NCBI GenBank assembly: GCA_963725415.1
Contig: CAVRZY010000243.1
Span: forward strand, 7,525 to 71,524
Length of the DNA stretch: 64,000 nucleotides
Source: CAVRZY01 sp963725415
Lineage (GTDB): Bacteria; Acidobacteriota; Terriglobia; Bryobacterales; Bryobacteraceae
Direction: 5' to 3'
Part shown: positions 9,813 to 17,461 of the stretch, piece after piece
Layout: every line of letters begins with the position of its first letter
Position numbering within the stretch: position 1 is the stretch's first letter
Position numbers and translations under genes: made by a program
Notes under the pieces: model-generated
Seen by the model: only the letters and a program-made list of their open reading frames with translations
The model's database searches: none
Told to the model about the DNA's origin: nothing

Positions 9813-11127
9813 GTGCAACGATTGCTCATCGTAGAGGATGACGCCGCGGTTCGGACCACCCTGGTGACCTTCCTGGAGCTGGAAGGCTACGCGGTGGACG
9901 CTGTTTCTTCGACCCGGGAAGCGATCCAGCGGCTGAACGAGACGGTCTACCCGATCGTGATCTCCGACATCTACCTGGACGAGCGCACGGGGCTTGACGT
10001 CCTGGAGACAGCGCGGCAGCAGAATCCGGACTGCGCCGTCATCTTGATGACCGCTCGGGGCACCATGGAGACCGTGATGGCCGCCACCCGGGGCGGGGCC
10101 TTCGATTACATCGCCAAGCCGTTCGAGCTGGACCGCATCCTCGATACGTTGAGACGGGCCGAAGCCGCGCAGGTCCAGCGCCCGGAGGAGGACACCGAGG
10201 AGGAAGACGTACCGGAGAGCGAGATGATCGGCAGCTCACCCGGCATGGTCGAGATCTACAAGATCGTCTCGCGGGTGGCCCCCACCGACGCCACGGTCCT
10301 GCTGGAGGGGGAAACCGGCACGGGCAAGGAATTGATCGCCCGGATGATCCATAATAACAGCCTGCGCGCCAGCCAGCCGTTCGTGGCGGTGGACTGCGCC
10401 TCGATCGCACCCAGCCTGCTGGAGAGCGAGTTGTTCGGCGCGCTCCGTGGCGCCTACACCGGCATTGACAGAGACCGCATGGGGGTCTTCGAGGCCGCCA
10501 ACCGGGGCACCGTCTTCCTGGATGAGATTGGCGATATCGAGCTGAATTTCCAGCTCAAGCTGCTGCGCTTCCTCCAGGACCGCGAGATCCGGCCTCTGGG
10601 CTCGCCCCGCTCCCGCTCCGTGGATGTCAGGGTCATCGCGGCCACCAACCATGACCTGCCAAGGATGGTGGAGGAGGAGAAATTCCGCGAGGATCTGTGG
10701 TTCCGCCTCAACGTGGTTCGCATCGAGGTCCTGCCGCTGCGCCAGCGCCGCGGCGACGTCCCTCTGCTGGCACACTATTTTCTGAAGAAGTACAACCAGC
10801 GTTACGGCCAGCAGACCAGACTCAGACCCGGGCGGTCTGAAGGTCATGGAGGACTACACCTGGCCCGGCAACGTCCGCCAGTTGCAGCACATGGTCGAGC
10901 GCCTCACCATTCTGGCGCCCAATGGCCGGATCGATGAGGCCGCGGTCAGCGAGACCATCGGCGCCATGGAACCTCGCGAGCACGGCGGCGAGACTCTGGC
11001 AGACGCTGAAGCCGAGCAGATCCGCCGCGTGTTGGCCGCCGCCGGCGGCAACAAAAGCCGCGCCGCCAGAATCCTGGGCATCGAGCGCAAGACGCTCTAC
11101 CGCAAGCTGGAAGCCATGGGACTGTAA
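9813..11127 (+). CDS. NtrC-type sigma-54 response regulator, frameshifted near 10830
   Basis: Receiver domain (phospho-Asp52 in VISDIYLDERTG, acidic pair ED 8-9, Lys102), then AAA+ domain with Walker A GETGTGKE at 166-173 and Walker B VFLDEIGDI, then a Fis-type helix-turn-helix (NKSRAARILGIERKTLYRKL). The sigma-54 contact loop reads GAYTGI instead of canonical GAFTGA. Frame 1 runs to about 10830 and then breaks; the protein resumes in another frame as PGGLKVMEDYTWPGNVRQL and ends at 11127, so one base is extra near 10825-10835. If real, the indel removes the DNA-binding domain; if it is an error, the gene is intact. The GTG start at 9813 follows the repeat element. It pairs with the CHASE2 kinase upstream. 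Confidence 0.85.
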
Positions 11128-11272
11128 GGCCTTGGCCAGACCTTCAGATTTTCCTGCTGCTTTTGCTGCCTGTCCGCACTACAATAGAGTCGTAGCGGTT
11201 TCGGACAAGGCTTTATAACCAGGTTTCATGTCGGTCTCATAGCAAGCCGGAGTCAGCGGGGAGGTAGAGACC

Positions 11273-11416
11273 ATGTTCGATAGCCTTGACGACCAGATCA
11301 AGCATGATGCGGCAGCGGCATCGTCCAAAGCAGAGCGCATCCTGCCCTGGGCGGCTGCCATCGTGGGAGGTCTTTTGCTGGTCCTGGGCCTGGTCTGGGG
11401 CGTTCACCAGTGGTGA
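11273..11416 (+). CDS. 47-residue single-span membrane protein
   Basis: A short gene with a good ribosome site (GGGGAGG, seven bases before ATG). The protein begins MFDSLDDQIKHD, has an Ala/Ser linker with K-x-E-R, then one hydrophobic helix (LPWAAAIVGGLLLVLGLVWG) and ends VHQW. The amphipathic acidic N-terminus would lie in the cytoplasm. A TACAAT -10-like hexamer is at 11180, about 90 bases upstream. I do not recognise a family. It follows the sigma-54 regulator but is separated from it by 145 bases, so it may have its own promoter. Confidence 0.6.
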   Translation: MFDSLDDQIKHDAAAASSKAERILPWAAAIVGGLLLVLGLVWGVHQW

Positions 11417-11710
11417 TAGGTGAGGGCCGGACTGTCCGGCCGGACCAGGAGGCGCTCGGCGGCATCGATGCGCCGCATGACGGACATAAGCCGTCCGGTG
11501 CAGCGGGGACGGGGGTTGCAGGTCCGAAGCACACCCTGTAAGTGTTTCTCTTTGTAAAGGTTTGAGCGTGCAGTGCCCCAGCCGTCGGCCCAGGGGCGCC
11601 TGTTGCTAACTGCACACTCCTCGGCGCCCACTACGCCCATGGAGGCAGCCGCGTTGATCCGTTGTGGGCAGGGCACGGCACTGCCCGTGACAACCCAGGT
11701 TGTCTATCCC
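11417..11710 (+). ncRNA. Hairpin-rich non-coding stretch, candidate structured RNA
   Basis: No protein gene is credible here, but clear self-complementary elements follow one another. There is GGCCGGA-CTG-TCCGGCC near 11426. A palindromic GCATCGATGC stem lies near 11462, and GACGG-loop-CCGTC near 11479. A large outer stem GTGCAGT/ACTGCAC (about 11569-11615) encloses an inner GCCCC/GGGGC pair. Next come GTTGTGGGCAG pairing with CTGCCC-bulge-ACAAC (about 11661-11694), and GACAACC-CA-GGTTGTC (about 11689-11704), which shares sequence with the previous stem and so offers two alternative folds. None matches the hallmarks I know of SRP RNA, RNase P, tmRNA or 6S RNA. Strand is a guess from the upstream gene. 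Confidence 0.3.
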
Positions 11711-11714
11711 GGCC

Positions 11715-12602
11715 TTATCGGCTCAGAGAGGGCTTGACTTCCTCCCCGCGGGTCAGGGCCACCGCTGTCCCTGTCGCCGCCCCAGCCACCACGATGCCTA
11801 CAATCACGGCTTTGGTCGCCACGGCCATGCCCGCGCCCGCCGTTCCAGCCGCGCCACCCGCGGCTGCCGCTGCAGCCGGCTTGGAGCACCGCTTCACTTT
11901 GCTGACGCGGATGACCTGCGTCGCACCGGTCACTGGTTGCGCCGAGGGAACCAGCGCACCTGTGATTTCCACGCATCCGCCCACGTACTTGTCCAGCCCC
12001 GGGCCCTGTAATTCGGCGGTGACCGCGGCGGTCTCGTCGGTCAGCACGAAATGCCCGTCCTTCTTTTCCAGAGTCCCGGTCATCACCGAAGGAGCGGCCG
12101 CCCCGGCCGCCTGAGGCTCGAACTCCAGAGCCTTGCCGGGGGCAATGTTTGCCACCACCATGCCGGTCCCATTGGTGACCCGCACGGCCCCGTTCAACGC
12201 GGCCACCTGGATGCGGTTTCCGCCATTCAGCATCACGCGGGCCTTCGAACTGGGCTCAGCCGGCAGAACACACAGGCTCCTCGCTTCTACCCGGTAATTC
12301 GCGGCGTTCTCCAGCCATCCCTCGCCTTTCTCCAGCACCAAACGGTTGCGATAGACCTTGCCTCGCGATTCCGACGCCAGCCCGATCTGAATCCCTCCTT
12401 GCAGTTGCAGATCCGAGGCTGTTGCGCCGGTCTCCACGGTGGTTCCTTCGAACAGGGTTCCGTTGCCGGACACGGTGGCGCTGTCCAATCGAAAGCTACC
12501 CTTTCCCATTACCACCCCGATGGCCGGACTGGCCGTTTGTAGGATGGTCAGAGTCCCCACTGCGATCAGTGAGATCAACGCTTGCAATGTGGTTCTTGGC
12601 AC
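11715..12602 (-). CDS. Secreted FecR-domain-like protein
   Basis: A 295-residue protein. I place the start at the GTG at 12602, because AGGAGG stands seven bases upstream and a signal sequence follows at once (LQALISLIAVGTLTILQTAS). The middle resembles FecR periplasmic domains: GTTVETGATASDLQLQGG, then MLNGGNRIQVAALNGAVRV, then GMVVANIAPGKALEF. The C-terminus has a Gly/Ala-rich hydrophobic segment (AVIVGIVVAGAATGTAV), probably a second membrane helix, with a basic/acidic tail. Acidobacterial FecR-like proteins of this shape often stand alone without FecI or TonB receptor, as here. It is divergent from the TPR gene, sharing an interval of 96 bases. The exact role is unknown. Confidence 0.65.
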   Translation of the reverse strand: MPRTTLQALISLIAVGTLTILQTASPAIGVVMGKGSFRLDSATVSGNGTLFEGTTVETGATASDLQLQGGIQIGLASESRGKVYRNRLVLEKGEGWLENAANYRVEARSLCVLPAEPSSKARVMLNGGNRIQVAALNGAVRVTNGTGMVVANIAPGKALEFEPQAAGAAAPSVMTGTLEKKDGHFVLTDETAAVTAELQGPGLDKYVGGCVEITGALVPSAQPVTGATQVIRVSKVKRCSKPAAAAAAGGAAGTAGAGMAVATKAVIVGIVVAGAATGTAVALTRGEEVKPSLSR

Positions 12603-12698
12603 GTATATCCCTCCTTGGAGTAAAGTGGCTCGCGCCCACTCCCCCATCGAGACCAACCATCGGATCAGGAGCGCCAAACTTGGAGGGAGTAAGGTCAA

Positions 12699-13985
12699 AT
12701 GGGTGCAGGGGTAAGCGAGATTCCCTACGCCGCTCCCGCCGCCCGGCGGTCGATGGAAACTTCGAACTCGATGCCTGATGCGTGTGCCGTCCCGCACCGT
12801 GTGCTGCGGCGTTCGTTGGGCCTGCTGGGGGCCGTGGCGCTCAGTTTTTCGGCTTACTGGGCGATGCGGCTGGCCTACGCCGAGCACCTTTCTGACAGCA
12901 ATTCCAGCGCCGACCGATCCCGCGCCATCCGGCTTGCGCCTTCCGATGCCCGGCTCTACATCCGCTGGGGGAGACTCGACACTAAGCGCAGGGTTCCAGC
13001 CCTGGAGGCAGCCTTGGCTCGCAATCCGCGGGATTCCTCAGCCTGGATCGAACTGGGCCTGCGCGCGGAAGCCCAGGGCGACTTCCGGCGCGCCGAGCAG
13101 TGCCTGCTGGAGGCAGCCCGCGTTGATCGAACCCTGGCGCCGCGCTGGTCGCTGGCTAACTTCTATTTCCGCCGGGACAACACCGAGGAATTCTGGCGCT
13201 GGGCCCGGCAGGCCGCAGCCATGTTCTACGGCGATCCCGCCCCGCTGTTCCGCCTGTGTTGGAAAGTCGCCGCGGATCCGAACCTGATCCTCACCCGGGT
13301 GCTCCCCGACCGGGAACAGATCCTGCGGCAGTACCTGGGTTTCCTGCTGGGGGAGAACCGCCTGGAAGCGGCCGAACCAGTGGCGGAACGGGTCCTCAAG
13401 GAAGGCACACCGGAGAGCTTCCAGACCGTGCTCAACTACTGCGACCGCCTTCTGGAAGCCGGGCTTCTGGAGCCGGCGGTCCGTATGTGGAACTCGCTGG
13501 CGTCTCGAAATCCGATCCGCTGTTCGGCACTCGATCCGGAGCGAGGCGTGGTCGCAACGAACGGCGATTTCGCTGCGCCGCCGTTGTCACGCGGCTTTGA
13601 TTGGCGCATCCCGGAAGTCCACGGCGTGCGCGCAGCGCGAATCGAATCGCCTTTCGCGATGAGGTTCTCTTTCTCCGGCAAACAGCCGGAGAGCTGCGAG
13701 ATTCTGAGCCAGTATCTCGCGGTCCTGCCCGGCCGGACCTATCGCATGAGTTTCCGGTGTCGCACCTCCGGCATCCCACCCGAGAGCGGGCTTCGCTGGA
13801 AGATCTGCGGCGCGGAATCGGTTCAGCTCTGGAGCGAAGACTGGAAGGAGCAGGAACTGGAGTTTCGCACGCCCCCGAACGCAGGACCGGTGCGCCTGAC
13901 TCTCGGCTACCAGCGCGCGCCAGGCACCACGCGCATCGAGGGCTCCATCTGGCTGAGTGCAGTGAAGGTGGCCGCTACGTGGTGA
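12699..13985 (+). CDS. Membrane-anchored TPR protein with C-terminal carbohydrate-binding-like domain
   Basis: A 428-residue protein. One membrane helix near residue 45 (LGLLGAVALSFSAYWAMRLA) is followed by TPR-like helical repeats (about 75-270; for example PRDSSAWIELGLRAEAQGDF). The C-terminal 140 residues are beta-rich (YLAVLPGRTYRMSFRCRTSG, then VRLTLGYQR), as in CBM-like domains. Such proteins occur in acidobacterial exopolysaccharide or O-antigen ligase neighbourhoods, but no such genes are adjacent. The ATG at 12699 follows GGAGGGAG; later in-frame ATGs at about residues 19 and 25 are alternatives. The last 11 bases overlap the convergent cupin gene. Confidence 0.6.
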   Translation: MGAGVSEIPYAAPAARRSMETSNSMPDACAVPHRVLRRSLGLLGAVALSFSAYWAMRLAYAEHLSDSNSSADRSRAIRLAPSDARLYIRWGRLDTKRRVPALEAALARNPRDSSAWIELGLRAEAQGDFRRAEQCLLEAARVDRTLAPRWSLANFYFRRDNTEEFWRWARQAAAMFYGDPAPLFRLCWKVAADPNLILTRVLPDREQILRQYLGFLLGENRLEAAEPVAERVLKEGTPESFQTVLNYCDRLLEAGLLEPAVRMWNSLASRNPIRCSALDPERGVVATNGDFAAPPLSRGFDWRIPEVHGVRAARIESPFAMRFSFSGKQPESCEILSQYLAVLPGRTYRMSFRCRTSGIPPESGLRWKICGAESVQLWSEDWKEQELEFRTPPNAGPVRLTLGYQRAPGTTRIEGSIWLSAVKVAATW

Positions 13986-14733
13986 TGCTCTGCCCTTGGC
14001 CGGCGAGAAAATCCTTGTTCTTGTCGCCTACCCAGTAGCGCGCTCCGGCGATGCACCAGATGAATTCCAGCGGGGATTCCTGCGAGAACACAGGGTGATA
14101 ATTGAGCATTGGAATCGAGACCGCGTCGCCTCGCCCGACCTCGTGCACGAAGGTCAGCGCCTCGGGGCTTTCGTAGACTTCCATCGAGCCGTGCCCTTTG
14201 AGGAAGATGTACACCTCCTCCTGGTCGGTGTGGTTGTGCGGCGGCCAGCTTCGCGCAAACGGCTCGAAGAACGTATAGCCGGCCACCAGCTTGTCGGCCT
14301 TTTCTGAGACGTCGAACATCAGGTAGACATTCTTGCCCTTCAGCCGCCGGATGCGCGATTCGTCCTGGGAGACCTTGGCGAATTCCGAGTGATAGACGGG
14401 GTGCGTGTTTCCGGCCGGCGCGCGCGTGATCCACAAGCCCGTCGTCTCCGGCCCCGGGTTCGCGATTGAATGGGTGGCGCCTCTGGGTACGTAGAGCACG
14501 TCGTAAGGCGCCAAGGCGTACGTTATTCCCGCCACCTCCACCGAGGCTGCGCCATACCAGAGGAACAGCAAAGCCTCTTCCTCAGGGTAGGCTACCGGCC
14601 GGCTCTGTGCGCCGGGCGCAACCTCATATTCCCCGCAGCTCAGATATTGCAGGTTGCCGCTCTGGGGCGTGATCCGCTCGCGGTAAAGGACAGGCGCCTG
14701 CAAGTAGCGAAACAGAACACCAGGCTTAGGCAT
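13975..14733 (-). CDS. Bicupin protein, IolB-like (5-deoxy-glucuronate isomerase fold)
   Basis: A 252-residue cytoplasmic protein with two cupin halves. The first has EEEALLFLWYGAASVEVAG and PRGATHSIANPG; the second has the metal-binding set WPPHNHTDQEEVYIFLKGHG with H-x-H and two Glu, and a later His in MLNYHPVFSQ. The arrangement resembles KduI/IolB isomerases, which act on 5-keto or 5-deoxy uronates. That would suit the polysaccharide-degrading genes that follow on the other strand. No other inositol genes are present, so a sugar-acid isomerase role is an inference. The divergent glycosidase gene begins 34 bases away, so the two may share a promoter region. Confidence 0.65.
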   Translation of the reverse strand: MPKPGVLFRYLQAPVLYRERITPQSGNLQYLSCGEYEVAPGAQSRPVAYPEEEALLFLWYGAASVEVAGITYALAPYDVLYVPRGATHSIANPGPETTGLWITRAPAGNTHPVYHSEFAKVSQDESRIRRLKGKNVYLMFDVSEKADKLVAGYTFFEPFARSWPPHNHTDQEEVYIFLKGHGSMEVYESPEALTFVHEVGRGDAVSIPMLNYHPVFSQESPLEFIWCIAGARYWVGDKNKDFLAGQGQSITT

Positions 14734-14767
14734 ACCAAGACCTCTACTATCATAGTGTGGTAACTCT

Positions 14768-17437
14768 ATGCGGTGTCTGCTGGGCGTTCTGCTGCTCTCG
14801 GTGCCGGCTTTCCCCCAAGGCAGCTTTTATCAATTCAACATTGACCAGGACCGGCTGGGCGGGGCGGCGGATTTCAGTTTCCTGAATCGTCCCATCGAGG
14901 CGGCCGACCGGCTGTTCCTGCGGGAGGGCCATTTCACCCGCGTGGGCGAAGACCTCACGCCCGGCACTTCGGATGACGAACGCATTCGCTTGTTCGGCGT
15001 GAACCTGTGTTTTGGTGCGGCCTTCCCCGCGGAAGCGGATGCGGTCCGCATCGCGCAGCGGCTGCGCCGCCTGGGGGTGAACCTGGTGCGGCTGCATCAT
15101 ATGGACAGCCAGCCGGACTCGGACCTGAACAACGCCGGCAGCCTCCTCAGCAGCGGTCCTTACCCGACTTTGAACACCGTAGCGGTGGCCCGCCTGCGGG
15201 CCTTCTTGAATGCGCTGAAGGCGGAGGGGATCTACTGCAACCTGAACCTTCACGTCGGTTACGAGTTCCGCCCAGCGATTGACCGCGTCCCCGCCCTGGC
15301 CGAATTCCCGAAGCAGAGCAAGCCGCTCCACATCTTCTATCCGCGCATGGTGGACTTGCAGGTCGAGTACACGCGAAAGATCATCGAGGCCCTTTCGCTG
15401 AGAAACGATCCCGTCCTGGCCATGGTCGAGATCGACAATGAGAGCTCTCTGGTGCGGGAGTGGCAGAGCAGAAACTTGGATCGCTATCTACAGGGTGAAT
15501 ACGGGAACGAATTCCTGCGCCAGTGGAACGCGTTTCTCAGCGCGAAATACGCCTCGACCGAGGCGCTCCGCAAAGCCTGGGGGCCGGGCCAAGCTGATGG
15601 GCCTGAGATTCTGCCTGGGCAATGGGTCATCGAGAACCATCTGCCGGCTCGGGGCACCGACCCGGAACTTGTGCCGGACCAGCTCCCACTCACCATTCGG
15701 GTTCAGGTGCTGCGCGGCGGCGACGTGGTCATCGTCAAGCAAGTGGGTTTCTCGATCAGCACCGATCGGCATTACACGGCCGAGGTTGAAGTGCGGGCGG
15801 ATCTTCCCGGCAACACTTCACGAACCGTCTACTGGGACGTCAAGCAGAACGTCAGTCCCTGGCGCACGGCCACCAACAGCACCATCACAGTCACCAACCA
15901 GTGGCAGAGATTCACGATGGGTTTCCAGCCCGCCTTCTCCATGGAGGGCATCGGCCGCTTTGGCATGTCCATCGAGAAGCTGGAAGGGACCACCGTCTAC
16001 ATTCGGAATGCCAGCCTCCACGAGACCGGCCGGCGCGGGCTGGCGGCGGGCGAAGGCCTGGAGTCCTTCAACGTGGCCCTGGTGGGAGAGAACGAACGGG
16101 CCACCGACGAGCGCGCCAACGATTACCTGCGCTTCCTGGTGGACCGCGATCGCGCTTATCTGCGGGCCATGCTTCAGGCGGTTCGCGACACCACCGACCG
16201 GTGGGTCCCGGTGGCCGGCACGCAGATGGGCTACGGTGGGCTTCTGAATCTGGATTCCCACGACGACCTGGACTATCAGGACAACCACTTCTATGAGGAC
16301 CACTACAATTTCCCTGACGTGCAGTGGGACGGTCGCGACTGGCGCATTCGGGACAGCTCGGGGGTGGGCGGCGGCCTGACCGCATTCCAGAACATGGCCA
16401 TCGCGCGCCAGTACGGCCGGCCATACACAGTGGGCGAGTTCAACCAGCCCTGGCCCAACACGCACGCCGCGGAAATCGACCCAACGCTGGCCGCCTTTGG
16501 CGCTTTTCAGGATTGGGACTCGATCATGCATTTCGCTTACTCCCACGGCCGAGACTGGGACGACGGCGTGCCCAACGGCTTCAACATCAATGGCGACTGG
16601 ACGAAGTTCGCGAACATCGGCCAGTCGGCCTGGCTGTTCCGCTGGGGCATTGTTCATTGCGGCCTCGAGCCGATCGAGATTCCGATGTCGATGGATATGC
16701 GGCTGCGGGCGGGCCGCGAGCAGCGCAACAGCGCCATTGGGGCTTTCCTCACAACCGCCCTGGGCTATAACCCCGCCAGCGTGTTCCTTCATCCGGTCGG
16801 ATTGGTGAAGGATGGGACGGGCACGATCCCGGTGGCTGCCCAGGTCTCCCCCACGCCGCCGTATCGCTCGGATACCGGCGAGCTCACCTATGATCGCGAT
16901 GGGAAGCTGTTCTTGATCCACACCGACAGGGCCGCCGGTGTGTTTGGGTTCGTCGAGAAGCAGAGCGTGACGGCGGGGGCAATCGATGTCGAACTAGGGC
17001 CTGCTGCGCGAGGTTTCGCCTCGATCCTGCTGAGTTCCCTCGATGGGCGGCTGCTGGGGGACTCCCGCTGGATGCTTCTGTCGAATCCGGGCTACACGCT
17101 CCGCACGCAGCCTGGGTCGGATCCGCCCCGGCCCCAGGCGCTGGTCAACTACGGTTCGACCAATGACTGGTGGACCATCGAGCGGGAGCCGAATTCCAGC
17201 AAGCCGTCGGGCAATCTCAACGGCGGCCAGCGGCCGGTGTGGATGGAGCGCGTCGAAAGCTACGTCACCCTGCGCACGTCCGCTGCACAATTGACCGTCT
17301 ATCCGCTGGATGGCACAGGCGCCCGCCTGGCGCCCCTGAAAGACGAAGACGTGCAGCGCGTGGATGGAAGATTCCGGATCCACTTGCAGGCCAACGGCCA
17401 GGCGTTTTCACCGTGGTACGAGATTGTCGGCAATTAG
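14768..17437 (+). CDS. Secreted clan GH-A glycosidase-like protein with inserted CBM-like domain
   Basis: An 889-residue protein with a signal peptide (MRCLLGVLLLSVPAFPQG). The TIM-barrel part has RLGVNLVRLHHMD, the likely acid/base Glu225 in VEIDNESSL and the likely nucleophile Glu557 in VGEFNQPWPN, as in GH5-like clan-A enzymes. Between them, roughly residues 255-440, is a beta-rich insertion (RTVYWDVKQNVSPWR, then TVTNQWQRFTMGFQPAF) that looks like a carbohydrate-binding module. The tandem paralogue downstream lacks it, and its two catalytic Glu are 185 residues closer. The C-terminal third is beta-rich with FGFVEKQSVTAGAIDVELG. It begins a plus-strand run of six genes. The substrate cannot be read from sequence; the exact GH family is not certain. 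Confidence 0.75.
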   Translation: MRCLLGVLLLSVPAFPQGSFYQFNIDQDRLGGAADFSFLNRPIEAADRLFLREGHFTRVGEDLTPGTSDDERIRLFGVNLCFGAAFPAEADAVRIAQRLRRLGVNLVRLHHMDSQPDSDLNNAGSLLSSGPYPTLNTVAVARLRAFLNALKAEGIYCNLNLHVGYEFRPAIDRVPALAEFPKQSKPLHIFYPRMVDLQVEYTRKIIEALSLRNDPVLAMVEIDNESSLVREWQSRNLDRYLQGEYGNEFLRQWNAFLSAKYASTEALRKAWGPGQADGPEILPGQWVIENHLPARGTDPELVPDQLPLTIRVQVLRGGDVVIVKQVGFSISTDRHYTAEVEVRADLPGNTSRTVYWDVKQNVSPWRTATNSTITVTNQWQRFTMGFQPAFSMEGIGRFGMSIEKLEGTTVYIRNASLHETGRRGLAAGEGLESFNVALVGENERATDERANDYLRFLVDRDRAYLRAMLQAVRDTTDRWVPVAGTQMGYGGLLNLDSHDDLDYQDNHFYEDHYNFPDVQWDGRDWRIRDSSGVGGGLTAFQNMAIARQYGRPYTVGEFNQPWPNTHAAEIDPTLAAFGAFQDWDSIMHFAYSHGRDWDDGVPNGFNINGDWTKFANIGQSAWLFRWGIVHCGLEPIEIPMSMDMRLRAGREQRNSAIGAFLTTALGYNPASVFLHPVGLVKDGTGTIPVAAQVSPTPPYRSDTGELTYDRDGKLFLIHTDRAAGVFGFVEKQSVTAGAIDVELGPAARGFASILLSSLDGRLLGDSRWMLLSNPGYTLRTQPGSDPPRPQALVNYGSTNDWWTIEREPNSSKPSGNLNGGQRPVWMERVESYVTLRTSAAQLTVYPLDGTGARLAPLKDEDVQRVDGRFRIHLQANGQAFSPWYEIVGN

Positions 17438-17461
17438 CTCTGAGTTGCAGGGAGGTTACTC

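Noticed and set aside
8210..9859. 549-residue minus-strand reading frame
   Set aside because: It is the mirror of the CHASE2 kinase gene; the composition is Arg/Gly/His-rich with no domain and no start signal.
11298..11615. 105-residue minus-strand frame in the hairpin region
   Set aside because: No ribosome site, no domain, and it overlaps a better-supported small plus-strand gene.
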